DNA of 64,000 nucleotides from Sphaerisporangium album (GCF_003323745.1 NZ_QOIL01000019.1:62001-126000); one strand, 5' to 3'; positions 1 through 9,532 are shown, numbered from the stretch's first letter. Notes: a model not told the origin generated them from the sequence alone. A program made the numbers and translations.

Positions 1-1851
1 GGCAGCGCGGACCGCGGACTCCAGGGACCCCTCGATCCAGGCGTGCTTCAGCGAGGTGTGCTCGCCCGCGAAGTGCAGGGGCCCCTCGGGGACGGCGACG
101 GCCGGGTGGATCTCGGTCATCTGGCCGGGGGTGAAGACCGCGGCCTCCCCGAAGGCGTACCGGTTGCGCAGCCAGCTCTGCGTCTGCCCGTGGCCGGTGT
201 AGAACTCGGTGATCCGGTCGCCGTGCACCTCCGCGAGGCCCCGCAGCGCGTAGCCGTACCGTTCGCGGTCGTCCATCGAGTCCCAGCGCGCGGCGTCGTC
301 GGCCCACACGTAGCTGGCCAGCACGACGCCGCCCTCGCTGCCCGGCACCGCGTGGGAGGGGTAGTAGGTGAACCGGTTGGCGTTGTCCGCCACCGAGCCC
401 CCGCCGGTCACGTGGGTCACCCGGCCCGGACGGTAGCGCGGGCCGAGCTCCCGCTTCCAGTCCTGCTCGTCGAACTCCCACCAGCGCCTGCGGAACTCCA
501 GCAGCACCTTGGTCGCCGAGTCGTAGTGCAGCTCTATGATCGCGCGGCGCTTGGCGTACGACAGCGCGGGGGTGATCTCGACGTGGCGCAGCGCCGGGAA
601 CGGGATCGTGACGATCGCGACGTCGCCGTGGAAGGTCTCGGCGGGCCGCTGCGGCGCCGAGGACGACTCGTCGCTGCCCCGCTCGCTGACGGTGTCGACG
701 CGCACGCCCCCGCCGGAGGTCGTGATGCGCACGGCCCGCCGGTCCATGCGGATGTTCCCGCGCAGGCCGGGCTCCAGCCGGTACGGCAGCATGCGGCTGC
801 CGCCCGTCATCTCCCAGTAGGTGGCCGACGGGTTCACCAGGCTGCGCGTGAGGAAGGTGTGCATGAAGGCCAGCGGGAGCCGCGAGGTGAGGTTCTCGAT
901 CGTGCCGATGGCGTCGATCGCCGCGTCGCTCAACCCCGCGTGCTCGGTGAGGAAGCGGTTCATGGAGTGGCCGTCGAACTCGCGCAGGACGCGCGCCCAG
1001 CCCCTGATCAGCTCGGGGAGCGGCTTGTCGACGCGCTGGGAGCCGTGGAGCACCGAGATGTGGTCGCGCACCGGGTCGAGCGCCTCGTCCAGGATCTGGG
1101 CGGTCGTCCTGCGGTCCTTCAGGCCGAAGGAGGCGTTGATCCTGCGCGGGTCGGCGGCGTACTCGTCGCGGCGCTGGACGATGCCGTTGACGCGGATCCA
1201 GGTGTGGTTGAGCCGCGCGGGCGCCTCGTACTTCCCCTTCACCGGCCCCGACCGCCAGACGTGCCCGCCGCGCGAGGTGTAGGTGACGGGCGGGATCGGT
1301 CCGCTCGGCGCCGCGCCGGGCCGCACGTCCACGTTGTAGAACGGGCGGCGGGGGATGCCGAGCTTGTCGATCAGCGCCATCGTGAGCGGATGGAAGTCGG
1401 GGATGCGCATCGCGCCCGCCTCGGCGTACTGCGCGTGGTCGGCGAACCCGGACGTGAAGGTCTTGATGCGGCCTCCGATGCGGTTGCCGTTGGCCTCGAT
1501 CACCGTGACCTGGTGGCCCGCCCGCTTGAGCAGCGTGGCGGCCACCAGACCGGCGATGCCCGCCCCGATGACGAGCACCTTCTTCGGCGAGCGCGCCTTC
1601 GGCAGTCCGTGGTCGATGAGCACGCGCAGGTAGCGCAGCTTGAGGTCCGCGTTGTGCTCGTCGACGAGCAGCAGGTCGCGGGCGACCTTCTCGCAGGTTT
1701 CCCGGCTCGGGGCCGCCGCCCCGCGCGAGGGCGCCGAGGCGGGGGCCGCCGAGGCGGGTACGGCGGGGGCCGCGCCCGCCACGCCGGCGAGGGAGCCGAC
1801 GGCGCCGAGCCCGGCGAGCCGGGCGAATCCTCGGCGGTCGATGGTCGTCAT
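1..1851 (-). CDS. Flavin monoamine oxidase / L-amino-acid-oxidase-like protein, Tat-exported (3' end outside window)
   Basis: The reading frame stays open for 617 codons from an ATG at 1851 to the window edge, so the C-terminus is missing. A GGAGGA ribosome binding site lies 5-6 bases upstream. The N-terminus ([10 protein letters not shown] followed by an Ala-rich stretch to about residue 45) looks like a twin-arginine signal peptide. Residues 93-101 (LVIGAGIAG) form the FAD-binding GxGxxG loop, followed by the acidic end of the second strand ([12 protein letters not shown]). The last visible residues ([19 protein letters not shown]) match the C-terminal FAD motif of the amine oxidase family, so only a few dozen residues are probably lost. 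The family oxidatively deaminates amines or L-amino acids with release of H2O2. Substrate cannot be told. A long open frame on the opposite strand is a codon-bias shadow. Confidence 0.85.
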   Translation of the reverse strand, partial: MTTIDRRGFARLAGLGAVGSLAGVAGAAPAVPASAAPASAPSRGAAAPSRETCEKVARDLLLVDEHNADLKLRYLRVLIDHGLPKARSPKKVLVIGAGIAGLVAATLLKRAGHQVTVIEANGNRIGGRIKTFTSGFADHAQYAEAGAMRIPDFHPLTMALIDKLGIPRRPFYNVDVRPGAAPSGPIPPVTYTSRGGHVWRSGPVKGKYEAPARLNHTWIRVNGIVQRRDEYAADPRRINASFGLKDRRTTAQILDEALDPVRDHISVLHGSQRVDKPLPELIRGWARVLREFDGHSMNRFLTEHAGLSDAAIDAIGTIENLTSRLPLAFMHTFLTRSLVNPSATYWEMTGGSRMLPYRLEPGLRGNIRMDRRAVRITTSGGGVRVDTVSERGSDESSSAPQRPAETFHGDVAIVTIPFPALRHVEITPALSYAKRRAIIELHYDSATKVLLEFRRRWWEFDEQDWKRELGPRYRPGRVTHVTGGGSVADNANRFTYYPSHAVPGSEGGVVLASYVWADDAARWDSMDDRERYGYALRGLAEVHGDRITEFYTGHGQTQSWLRNRYAFGEAAVFTPGQMTEIHPAVAVPEGPLHFAGEHTSLKHAWIEGSLESAVRAA

Positions 1852-1942
1852 TGATGTCCTCCGTGTGAGACGAACACTCTGGGTCGGGATATGACCACGG
1901 AAAGTCTCGACATGGAGGGGACATCGGTCGTCTCGGCACGCC

Positions 1943-1961
1943 ATGCCAGATGAGCTGGCAT
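1943..1961 (-). terminator. Hairpin between the hydrolase and amine oxidase genes
   Basis: Perfect 7-bp inverted repeat ATGCCAG / CTGGCAT with a 5-base loop, about 60 bases downstream of the stop codon of the secreted hydrolase and about 90 bases upstream of the amine oxidase start. It could end hydrolase transcription or act as an operator for the amine oxidase gene. There is no clear T-tract. Confidence 0.35.
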
Positions 1962-2022
1962 TCCAACCGATGAGGAAGGGGCTTTCCTTTCGGGGGCCTT
2001 CGCGGCGGTACGGGCTGGTCCG

Positions 2023-3441
2023 TCAGCGCGTGGTCAGCGAGCAGGAGTTGGCGAGGTCGCCGGTGGCCGGGCGGGGGAGCGTGGCGTCCCTGGGCGGGGT
2101 CTTCCCGCGGGTCGTCCAGCCCTCCATGGCCGTGAACGCCTCGCGGAAGCAGGGCAGGATCGGCCGCAGCAGGCCCGGCTGGGCGTCGTACAGGCCGTCC
2201 ACGTGGTTGCCGCCCTCGATCCTGTAGTAGCGGTGCAGCCGGTCGCGCCCGCTGGAGCGGATCAGCCGGTCGTAGACGTCTGAGTCCTCGCCGATGGGCA
2301 GCAGCGTGTCCAGCGTGCCGTGCAGGGTGATGAGGGGACGCCCGATGCGGCCGGTCAGGGAGATCCGCTTCACCGCGTCGCGCACCGCCTTCGGCCGGGA
2401 GGCGTAGTCGTAGTCGGCGTCGCAGGCGGGGGTGCCGGACGCGCAGAACGGGGTGCCCGCCTCGGTCGCGCCGTCGTACCCGGGGTCGAGCTCCTCGCGG
2501 TAGATGCGCTGGGTGAGGTCCCAGTACACCTGGTAGTGGTAGTCCCACAGCGGCTCGGACCCCGGCGCGAACCCGGCCGCGATGATCGCGTCGTGCGCGG
2601 CGGCGTCGCCGGTGGCCTTGTACTTCGGGTACGCGCGCAGCGTCGCGGGCAGGGAGGTGAGCAGGTTCGGGCCGTTCTCCCGCCAGAGCGTGCCCTCCCA
2701 GTCGACGCCGCCGGTGTACAGCTCGGGGTGGTTCTCGAGCTGCCAGCGCACCAGGTAGCCGCCGTTGGAGATCCCCGCCGCGTACGTGCGCGCGGGCGGG
2801 CGGCCGTAGCGGCGGGCGGCGACGGCCTTGGCGGCGCGGGTGAGCTGGGTGACCCGGTCGTTCCACTCCACGATCGCGTCGCCGGGCCTCACTCCGTCCT
2901 TGTAGAAGTCCGCGCCGCCGTTGCCCTTGTCGGTGGCCGCGAACGCGTAGCCCTTGGCCAGCACCCAGTCGGAGATGGCGAAGTCGTTGGCGTACTGGCG
3001 GCGCACGCCCGGCGACCCCGCGACCACCAGGCCGCCGTTCCAGTGCTCGGGCAGCCGGATCACGAACTGGCTGTCGTGGTTCCAGCCGTGGTCGGTGTTG
3101 GACGTCGAGGTGTCGGGGAAGTAGCCGTCGATCTGGATGCCGGGCACGCCGCTGGGGTTCTTCGCCCCCGCGGGGGTCAGGCCCGCCCACTCGGCGGCGA
3201 TCGAGTGCCCCGAGGCGACCGTGGCCGCGGTCGTCAGGTCGTCCAGGCACGCGGAGATCTGCTTCTCGGCGCCGGGGACCGTGACCCGGCCGGCTCCCGG
3301 GCAGGACGCGGGGCCGGCGAGGGCCGCGGGGACGGGCCCGGCCAGGGACACGGCCAGCGTGGCGGCCACTGCGGCGGCCAGTGTGGCGGCCACCCTCTGG
3401 CCGAGGGCCCGGCCCCGGGCGCGGCGTCGTATCGATCGCAT
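2023..3441 (-). CDS. Secreted alpha/beta hydrolase, possible 3-hydroxybutyrate-oligomer or tannase-like esterase
   Basis: 472 residues from the ATG at 3441, chosen because GAGGAG sits 8 bases upstream and the protein then opens with a normal signal peptide (basic RSIRRRARGR, then a hydrophobic Ala/Val stretch, cleavage near ALAGPA). A start further upstream would add 39 non-secretory residues. The nucleophile elbow is GISNGG (Ser225); an Asp in GTLDTLLP and a His in GGNHVDG near the end complete a plausible triad. Several cysteines could form disulfides outside the cell. The overall pattern fits the tannase/feruloyl esterase and 3-hydroxybutyrate-oligomer hydrolase group. It diverges from a Liv-type transporter operon that ends with a 3-hydroxybutyrate dehydrogenase, which favours an ester of 3-hydroxybutyrate as substrate; that is inference. 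Confidence 0.75.
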   Translation of the reverse strand: MRSIRRRARGRALGQRVAATLAAAVAATLAVSLAGPVPAALAGPASCPGAGRVTVPGAEKQISACLDDLTTAATVASGHSIAAEWAGLTPAGAKNPSGVPGIQIDGYFPDTSTSNTDHGWNHDSQFVIRLPEHWNGGLVVAGSPGVRRQYANDFAISDWVLAKGYAFAATDKGNGGADFYKDGVRPGDAIVEWNDRVTQLTRAAKAVAARRYGRPPARTYAAGISNGGYLVRWQLENHPELYTGGVDWEGTLWRENGPNLLTSLPATLRAYPKYKATGDAAAHDAIIAAGFAPGSEPLWDYHYQVYWDLTQRIYREELDPGYDGATEAGTPFCASGTPACDADYDYASRPKAVRDAVKRISLTGRIGRPLITLHGTLDTLLPIGEDSDVYDRLIRSSGRDRLHRYYRIEGGNHVDGLYDAQPGLLRPILPCFREAFTAMEGWTTRGKTPPRDATLPRPATGDLANSCSLTTR

Positions 3442-3861
3442 TATGGACTCCTCACAGGGCGCGATCAGCGGATCCTGGTCATGGTGGACCTCCGGTGTGA
3501 GCCGGGCCACGTCCCGGGCCGCCATATTCGGCGGCCTCCCTATGTTCCACTCCGCCATGATCGGAGGTGCGCGCCATCGACCGGCCGCTACACCGATGCC
3601 CGGATCGTCCGCATCACTCGCCGCGCCGCCACGTTTCCCTTACGTGGCCCGTCCACATGTCCGCTGGTCGGCGACGTGGGACCGCCCCTGACCTGCGCCG
3701 AATGTGGCCGAAGCCCATCGGATCGCCCGGGAATGTGTGATGCCGCCACATGGAACGGCTCTCCCGGCTCACCTAGTGTTCCGCGTCACAGGACTTCGTC
3801 CGTTAACGCCGAGGTGACCTGGACGAAACCGGCGAGTCGGACGAGACGACGAGGAGGCCAC
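3442..3861. promoter_or_regulatory. Divergent control region between hydrolase and transporter operon
   Basis: This 420-base gap contains no convincing gene. It holds a CCACGT / ACGTGG inverted repeat with a 7-base spacer (3629-3647) and four half-site-like elements CCACAT or ATGTG(G) at 3653, 3702, 3733 and 3746. They are placed where a single activator could serve both divergent units. The GAF/PucR-type regulator at 9533 is the obvious candidate, but this is inference. Confidence 0.45.
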
Positions 3862-4620
3862 ATGGACGGCGCCGTCCTGCGAGCCCAGGGACTGGCCAAG
3901 GAGTTCCGCGGCTTCCGTGCCGTCGACGGCGTGGACCTGGCGGTCGCGGAGGGCAGCGTGCACGCGCTGGTCGGGCCCAACGGAGCCGGCAAGACCACGT
4001 TGTTCAACCTGCTCACCGGCTTCCTGAAGCCGAGCGCCGGCAGCATCCGGCTCGGCGAGCACGACCTGACCGGCAGGCGGCCCGAGCACGTCGCCCGCCT
4101 CGGGGTCGCCCGCTCGTTCCAGATCACCAGCCTGTTCCCGCAGATGACCCCGCGCGAGCACGTCGAGCTGGCCCTGGCGAGCCCCACCGGCCTCACCTGG
4201 CGGTTCTGGCGCTCCCACCGGACGCTGGACCGCCACGCCGCCCGCGCGATGGAGCTGCTCGACCAGGTCGGCCTGGCCGCGCACGCCGCGATCCCGGCCG
4301 GCACCCTGGCCTACGGCCACAAGCGGGCCCTGGAGCTGGCGCTCGCCCTCGCGCTCGACCCGCGCGTGCTGCTGCTGGACGAGCCGACCGCCGGCATGGG
4401 CGTCGAGGACGTCGAGCGCACGGTCGAGCTGGTCAGGAAGGTGCGCGCCGGCCGCACGGTCGTGATGGTCGAGCACAACATGACCGTCGTCGCCAGCCTC
4501 GCCGACCGCGTCACCGTCCTGCAGAGCGGCCGCGTGCTCGCCGAGGGCCCCTACGCCGAGATCCGCCACGACCCCCGGGTCATCTCCGCCTACCTGGGAG
4601 ACGCCGATGCCGTCCACTGA
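3862..4620 (+). CDS. livG: Liv-type (HAAT) ABC transporter ATP-binding protein, LivG-like
   Basis: 252 residues, ATG at 3862 with GAGGAGG five bases upstream; the open frame extends far upstream but only this start has a ribosome binding site. Walker A is GPNGAGKTT, the signature region is the LivG-style LAYGHKRALELALALA, and Walker B is VLLLDEPTAGM, followed by the switch histidine in MVEHNM. First gene of a transporter operon (two ATPases, binding protein, two permeases, dehydrogenase). The family moves branched-chain amino acids, amides, short carboxylates or aromatic acids. Its neighbours here suggest a hydroxy-acid substrate rather than leucine. The symbol is by family only. Confidence 0.9.
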   Translation: MDGAVLRAQGLAKEFRGFRAVDGVDLAVAEGSVHALVGPNGAGKTTLFNLLTGFLKPSAGSIRLGEHDLTGRRPEHVARLGVARSFQITSLFPQMTPREHVELALASPTGLTWRFWRSHRTLDRHAARAMELLDQVGLAAHAAIPAGTLAYGHKRALELALALALDPRVLLLDEPTAGMGVEDVERTVELVRKVRAGRTVVMVEHNMTVVASLADRVTVLQSGRVLAEGPYAEIRHDPRVISAYLGDADAVH

Positions 4621-5323
4621 TCCGGATCCGATCCTGCGCGTCGCGGGCCTGTCCGCCTGGTACGGCGAGGCGCGGGTGCTGCGCGAGGTGTCCCTGGAGG
4701 TGGGACGCGGGGAGATCGTCACGCTCGTCGGCCGCAACGGCGCGGGCAAGACGACGCTGCTGCGCTGCCTGATGGGCCTGCACGCCCGCCGGGACGGAAC
4801 CGTCACCCTGTCCGGGACGGACATCACCCGGCTGCCCGCGCACCGCCGCGCCCGCCTGGGCCTCGGGTACGTCCCCGACGACCGGGGCATCTACTCCACG
4901 CTCACCGTCGAGGAGAACCTGACGCTGCCGCCCGTCGCCGGCCCGGACCCGTGGCCGCTGGCGAAGGTGTACGAGACCTTCCCCCGGCTGGCCGAGCGGC
5001 GCGGCTTTCCCGGGACCAAGCTGTCCGGCGGCGAGCAGCAGATGCTCGCCCTGGCCCGCGTGCTGCGGACGGGCGCGCGGCTGCTGCTGTGCGACGAGCC
5101 CACCGAGGGCCTGTCGCCGCTGATCGTCCAGCAGATCGGCGGGATCCTGCGCGAGGTCAAGCGCCAGGGCACCACCGTGCTGCTGATCGAGCAGAACGTC
5201 CACTTCGCCGCGACCGTCGCCGACCGGCACTACCTGCTGGCGGAGGGCCGGATCGTCGAGTCGCTGGACAACGACGAGATGCGCGCCCGCGAGCACGAGC
5301 TGCTCGACTACCTCGGCATCTGA
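4607..5323 (+). CDS. livF: Liv-type ABC transporter ATP-binding protein, LivF-like
   Basis: 238 residues; the ATG at 4607 overlaps the end of the upstream ATPase gene by 14 bases, implying translational coupling. Walker A GRNGAGKTT, signature LSGGEQQML, Walker B LLLCDEPTEGLSP and the H-loop area (LLIEQNVHF) are intact. It should pair with the LivG-like ATPase as the heterodimeric motor of the importer. Length is normal for LivF. Confidence 0.92.
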   Translation: MPSTDPDPILRVAGLSAWYGEARVLREVSLEVGRGEIVTLVGRNGAGKTTLLRCLMGLHARRDGTVTLSGTDITRLPAHRRARLGLGYVPDDRGIYSTLTVEENLTLPPVAGPDPWPLAKVYETFPRLAERRGFPGTKLSGGEQQMLALARVLRTGARLLLCDEPTEGLSPLIVQQIGGILREVKRQGTTVLLIEQNVHFAATVADRHYLLAEGRIVESLDNDEMRAREHELLDYLGI

Positions 5324-5351
5324 CTCCCCCCAACATCAAGGAGATACGCAC

Positions 5352-6602
5352 ATGAAAGCTCTGGGCCGGGCGGCCGTCGCCGTGGTGGCGGCGGGAGCCA
5401 CGATCGCCGGCTGCGCGGGAGGACCCGGTGGCGGGGGCGCCGGGGAGAAGGTCAGCGACGGCAAGGTGGTGCTGGCGGTGCTGAACGACCAGTCGGCCGT
5501 GTACGCCGACCTGTCGGGCAAGAGCAGCGTCGAGGCCGTGAACATGGCCGTCGCCGACTATAAGGCGAAATATGGTGATAAAGCGGTCGCGAAGGAGATC
5601 GAGGTCCTGTCGGCCGACCACCAGAACAAGCCCGAGGTCGCCAACTCCAAGGCACAGGAGCTGTACGACCGGCAGAAGGCGGACCTGATCCTCGACGTGC
5701 CGTCCTCGGCCGCCGCGCTCGCCGTCGCGGGCGTGGCCAAGGCCAAGAAGCGGCTGTTCATGGACATCGGCGCCGCGACGACCGCGCTCACCGGCGCCCA
5801 GTGCAACAAGTACACCTTCCACTACGGCTACAACACCTACATGCTCGCCCACGGCACCGGCGACACGGTGACCAAGGACGGCGCCAAGAACTGGTACATC
5901 GTCTACCCGGACTACGCGTTCGGGCAGGACATGCAGAAGAACTTCACCGCGGCGGTGACCGGCGCGGGCGGGAAGGTCATCCAGAGCGACCCGGCGCCGT
6001 TCCCCAACGACAACTTCTCGACGTTCCTGCTCAAGGCCCCGGGCCTCGACCCCAAGCCCGAGGTGCTCGGCACCATGCAGGCCGGCGGGGACCTGGTCAA
6101 CCTGGTGAAGCAGTACAACGAGTACAAGCTTCGCGACAAGGGCATCGGCCTGGCCGTCGGGCTCATGTTCATCACCGACATCCACTCGCTCGGCGCCGAC
6201 GCGCTGGCCGGCACCAAGTTCACCGACGCCTGGTACTGGAACGCCTCGCCGGAGAACCGCGCCTGGGCCGACAAGTTCCAGGCCAAGGCCGGCAAGCGGC
6301 CGTCCTTCCCCAACGCCGCCAACTACTCGGCCGCCACCCAGTACCTGGAGGCCGTGCAGCGGGCGGGCACCGACGACCCGGACGCCATCGTCAAGCAGCT
6401 CGAAGGCCACAGCTTCGAGGACGCCTTCGCGCACAACGCCACGATCCGCGCGCAGGACCACCTGCTGCTCCACGACGTGTACCTGGCCCAGGTGAAGCCC
6501 GCGAGCGAGGTCACCGAGCCCTGGGACTACGAGAAGATCCTCAAGACCATCCCCGCCGCCGAGGCGTTCCAGCCGACCCCGGACTCCGCCTGCAAGCTCT
6601 GA
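5352..6602 (+). CDS. Liv-type ABC transporter substrate-binding lipoprotein
   Basis: 416 residues, ATG at 5352 with AAGGAG upstream. The N-terminus is a lipoprotein signal (hydrophobic Val/Ala stretch then IAGC, Cys about residue 22) followed by a flexible Gly-rich linker. The rest is a periplasmic-binding-protein type I fold of the LivJ/amide-urea kind. The segment after strand 3 (LILDVPSSAAALAV) resembles the Asp-Val-Pro-Ser pattern of binding proteins for carboxylic and aromatic acids more than that of leucine binders. Placed between the ATPases and the permeases. It is followed by a strong intra-operon hairpin that may set its expression above that of the membrane subunits. Confidence 0.88.
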   Translation: MKALGRAAVAVVAAGATIAGCAGGPGGGGAGEKVSDGKVVLAVLNDQSAVYADLSGKSSVEAVNMAVADYKAKYGDKAVAKEIEVLSADHQNKPEVANSKAQELYDRQKADLILDVPSSAAALAVAGVAKAKKRLFMDIGAATTALTGAQCNKYTFHYGYNTYMLAHGTGDTVTKDGAKNWYIVYPDYAFGQDMQKNFTAAVTGAGGKVIQSDPAPFPNDNFSTFLLKAPGLDPKPEVLGTMQAGGDLVNLVKQYNEYKLRDKGIGLAVGLMFITDIHSLGADALAGTKFTDAWYWNASPENRAWADKFQAKAGKRPSFPNAANYSAATQYLEAVQRAGTDDPDAIVKQLEGHSFEDAFAHNATIRAQDHLLLHDVYLAQVKPASEVTEPWDYEKILKTIPAAEAFQPTPDSACKL

Positions 6603-6607
6603 TCCCT

Positions 6608-6658
6608 GGACCCCGCCCGCGCCCGCGACCACCGTCCCGGTGCGCGGGCGCCGGGTCC
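6608..6658 (+). other. Intra-operon stem-loop after the binding-protein gene
   Basis: GGACCC (6608-6613) and GCGCCCGCG (6619-6627) pair with CGCGGGCGC (6643-6651) and GGGTCC (6653-6658), giving a 15-bp interrupted stem. It begins 6 bases after the binding-protein stop codon and more than 100 bases before the permease start. In transport operons such structures commonly protect the upstream message or partly terminate transcription. No T-run follows. Confidence 0.5.
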
Positions 6659-6771
6659 GGAGGCCGGCGACCCCGGTCCCGGCCGCCGGGCCATCCGCCC
6701 CCCGTCCCACCCGGACGCGTCCCCGCCCCCGCCGGCGGGCGCGCCCCCCGTCCGTCCCCCTGGAGGTCACC

Positions 6772-7635
6772 GTGCTGCAGCAGGCGTTCAACGGCCTGGT
6801 CGGCGGCGCCTTCTACGCCCTGCTCGCCCTCGGCCTCGCCGTCATCTTCGGCATGCTGGGCGTCGTCAACTTCGCCCACGGTGCCTTCTACATGCTCGGC
6901 GCGTTCGGCTCCTACGTGCTGCTCGACTCCTTCGGCGTGAACTTCTGGGTCGCCCTGGTCGCGGTCCCGGTCGTCCTCGGCCTCGCGGGCGTCGCGCTGG
7001 AGCGGCTGTTCATCCGCAGGCTCGCCCCGCTGGACCCGCTCTACAACTTCCTGTTCACCTTCGGCCTCGCGCTGATCCTTCAGGACCTGGTCAAACGCGA
7101 GTACGGCGTGCAGTCCCAGCCCTACCCGCGCCCCGCGCTGCTCGACGGCACCGTCGACCTCGGCCTGTTCACCTACCCCGCCTACCAGGTGTTCGTCCTC
7201 GCGCTGTCGGTCGTCGTCTGCGCCGCCGTCTGGCTGGTGCTCACCCGCACCCGCCTGGGCATGATCGTGCGGGCGGCCACCGAGCGTCCCGAGCTGACCC
7301 GGGCGCTCGGCATCGACGTCGGCCGCTGGGTCACCCCGGTCTTCGGCTTCGGCATCGCGCTCGCCGGGCTGGCGGGCGTGCTCGCCGCGCCCATGCGCGC
7401 GGTCAACCCGCTGATGGGCGCCGACCTGATCATCACGGTGTTCGCGGTCGTCGTCATCGGCGGGCTGGGCTCGATCTTCGGCTCGGTCGCCGCCGGGTTC
7501 GCGATCGGGCTCGTCTCGGCGCTCGGCAACCTGTACGTGCCGGCGCTGTCGCAGACGCTGGTGTTCATCCTGATGGCCGCCGTGCTGCTCTGGCGTCCGG
7601 CCGGCCTGTTCGGACGCGAGGAGTCGCTGTCGTGA
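6772..7635 (+). CDS. livH: Liv-type ABC transporter permease, LivH-like
   Basis: 287 residues from a GTG at 6772, which has TGGAGG five bases upstream. The frame is open further upstream, but that part encodes a Pro/Arg-rich stretch overlapping the stem-loop and is not LivH-like. The protein begins in the usual way (LQQAFNGLVGGAFYALLALG) and contains the family segment GVVNFAHGAFYMLGAF and the cytoplasmic-loop motif RAATERPELTRALGIDV that docks on the ATPase. About eight membrane helices. Its stop overlaps the next start (GTGA). Confidence 0.9.
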   Translation: MLQQAFNGLVGGAFYALLALGLAVIFGMLGVVNFAHGAFYMLGAFGSYVLLDSFGVNFWVALVAVPVVLGLAGVALERLFIRRLAPLDPLYNFLFTFGLALILQDLVKREYGVQSQPYPRPALLDGTVDLGLFTYPAYQVFVLALSVVVCAAVWLVLTRTRLGMIVRAATERPELTRALGIDVGRWVTPVFGFGIALAGLAGVLAAPMRAVNPLMGADLIITVFAVVVIGGLGSIFGSVAAGFAIGLVSALGNLYVPALSQTLVFILMAAVLLWRPAGLFGREESLS

Positions 7636-8657
7636 TCCTTTCCCGGCTCGCCGCGCGGCCGATCCTGCTGGTCGCCGGGCTGTTCCTCGCCCTCGTCCTG
7701 CCCTGGATGATCTACCCGCCGGTCGCGATGGACATCGCGTGCTGGGCGCTGTTCGCGTGCGCGCTCGACCTGCTGCTCGGCTTCACCGGGCTGCTGTCGT
7801 TCGGCCACGCCGCCTTCTGGGGCGGCGGCGCCTACGTCGCCGGTCTCGTCGCCGTCCACAGCGGCCTGCCCTTCCCCGTGGCCGTGCTCGCCGGCGCGGC
7901 GTTCGCGGCCGTGCTGGCCGTGCCCATCGGCTACCTGTCGGTGCGGCTGCGCGGCATCTACTTCGCGATGGTCACCCTGGCCTTCGCCCAGATGGTGTAC
8001 TTCCTCGTCAACCAGTGGCGGGACCTGACCGGCGGCGAGAACGGCCTGCAGGGCGTTCCGCGCGAGCTGTTCGGCCTGGATCTGTCCGACTCGTTCGTCT
8101 ACTACTACGTGGCGCTGCCCCTGGTGCTCGCCGGGTTCGTGGCCGTGTGGCGGATCGTCCGCTCGCCGTTCGGCCGGGTGCTCATGTCGATCAGGGACAA
8201 CACGGCGCGGGCGCAGGCGCTCGGCTATCCGGTCGACCGCTACAAGCTGCTCGCGTTCGTGCTGTCGGCGTGCCTGTCGGGCCTCGCGGGCGGGCTGTTC
8301 GCCATCGGCCACGGGTTCGCCTCGCTGGAGAGCGTCTACTGGACGACCTCCGGGCAGGCCGTGATGATGGTCGTCCTCGGCGGCATCGGCACGCTGTGGG
8401 GCGGCGTCCTCGGGGCCGCGCTGGTCGTCGAGCTCAACGACTACCTGGTCACGGCGGGGTTCGAGGGCATCGGCATCGTCACCGGCACCATCTTCGTGCT
8501 CATCGTGCTCGTCTTCCGCCGGGGCATCTGGGGGACGGCCCGCCACCTGCTGGAGACGCGCTCCGGCGGGCGCGGCGCGTCCCCGGGCGACCGGCCTCCC
8601 GGCGGCGCGCCGGACGGGTCGCCCGCCCCCACCGAGGGCGTCGGCTCGCCGGTCTAG
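7632..8657 (+). CDS. livM: Liv-type ABC transporter permease, LivM-like
   Basis: 341 residues starting at a GTG that overlaps the livH-like stop (GTGA). It contains the LivM landmarks LLLGFTGLLSFGHAAFWGGGAY and the coupling-helix region SIRDNTARAQALGYPV (motifs shown are within one long hydrophobic protein of about ten helices). The C-terminal 40 residues are a Gly/Pro-rich cytoplasmic tail with no recognised domain. It should form the translocation pore with the LivH-like subunit. Confidence 0.9.
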   Translation: MILSRLAARPILLVAGLFLALVLPWMIYPPVAMDIACWALFACALDLLLGFTGLLSFGHAAFWGGGAYVAGLVAVHSGLPFPVAVLAGAAFAAVLAVPIGYLSVRLRGIYFAMVTLAFAQMVYFLVNQWRDLTGGENGLQGVPRELFGLDLSDSFVYYYVALPLVLAGFVAVWRIVRSPFGRVLMSIRDNTARAQALGYPVDRYKLLAFVLSACLSGLAGGLFAIGHGFASLESVYWTTSGQAVMMVVLGGIGTLWGGVLGAALVVELNDYLVTAGFEGIGIVTGTIFVLIVLVFRRGIWGTARHLLETRSGGRGASPGDRPPGGAPDGSPAPTEGVGSPV

Positions 8658-8717
8658 GCCCCCTGTGCTCCTTCGTCGCCTGAACGTCCATGAGTCCGTG
8701 CTTCTAGGAGTAATGCT

Positions 8718-9503
8718 GTGGTTTCAACGAGCGTGACCGCCGGGAACGCCGCCGCGGTGGATCTGACCGGCCGGCGCGCCCTGGTGACGGGCGGGGCTAG
8801 CGGCATCGGCCGGGCCTGCGCCCGGCGGCTGGCGCTCGCGGGGGCCGAGGTCGTGATCCTGGACGTGCGGGAGGGCCTGGCCCGCGAGGCGGCGGGGGAG
8901 ATCGGCGGGACGGCCGTCGCCGCCGACCTGACCGACATGGACGCGGTGGAGGCGCTGGAGTTCGGCGGCGTCGACATCCTGGTCAACAACGCCGGGTTCC
9001 AGCACGTCGCCCCGATCGTCGAGTTCCCCGCTGACGTCTTCGCCGCGATGATGAAGATCATGGTCGAGGCGCCGTTCCGGCTGGCGCGGCGGGCGCTGCC
9101 CGGCATGTACGAGCGCGGCTGGGGACGCGTGATCAACATCTCGTCGGTGCACGGGCTGCGCGCCTCGCCGTACAAGGTCGCCTACGTGACGGCCAAGCAC
9201 GCGCTGGAGGGGCTGTCCAAGGTCATCGCGCTGGAGGGGGCCGAGCACGGCGTCACCTCCAACTGCGTGAACCCCGCCTACGTGCGCACGCCGCTGGTGG
9301 AGGAGCAGATCGCCGACCAGGCGCGCGTCCACGACATGGACCCGGACGAGGTGGTCGAGCGCATCATGCTGGCCCCGGCCGCGATCCGGCGGCTGATCGA
9401 GCCGGAGGAGGTGGCCGAGACCGTCGCCTACCTCTGCTCGCCCCCGGCCTCGATGATCACCGGCGCCTCGTTCGCCATCGACGGCGGCTGGACGTCGCAC
9501 TGA
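8718..9503 (+). CDS. bdhA: 3-hydroxybutyrate dehydrogenase (short-chain dehydrogenase family)
   Basis: 261 residues from a GTG at 8718 with AGGAG seven bases upstream. It is a classical SDR: cofactor loop TGGASGIG, NNAG motif, and the catalytic Ser143-Tyr156-Lys160 set. The segment GFQHVAPIVEFP, the YKVAYVTAKHALEGL stretch and the end ASMITGASFAIDGGWTSH match D-3-hydroxybutyrate dehydrogenases, which oxidise D-3-hydroxybutyrate to acetoacetate with NAD in the cytoplasm. It is 60 bases downstream of the last permease and probably in the same operon, which is the main clue to the transporter's cargo. Confidence 0.85.
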   Translation: MVSTSVTAGNAAAVDLTGRRALVTGGASGIGRACARRLALAGAEVVILDVREGLAREAAGEIGGTAVAADLTDMDAVEALEFGGVDILVNNAGFQHVAPIVEFPADVFAAMMKIMVEAPFRLARRALPGMYERGWGRVINISSVHGLRASPYKVAYVTAKHALEGLSKVIALEGAEHGVTSNCVNPAYVRTPLVEEQIADQARVHDMDPDEVVERIMLAPAAIRRLIEPEEVAETVAYLCSPPASMITGASFAIDGGWTSH

Positions 9504-9532
9504 AGCCGGTGGCGGACGTATCGGGGGGACAT

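Noticed and set aside
43-1854. 603-codon plus-strand open frame
   Set aside because: It is the antisense shadow of the amine oxidase gene, which has FAD motifs, a ribosome binding site and a signal peptide on the minus strand. The plus-strand translation is low-complexity Arg/Val/Gly.
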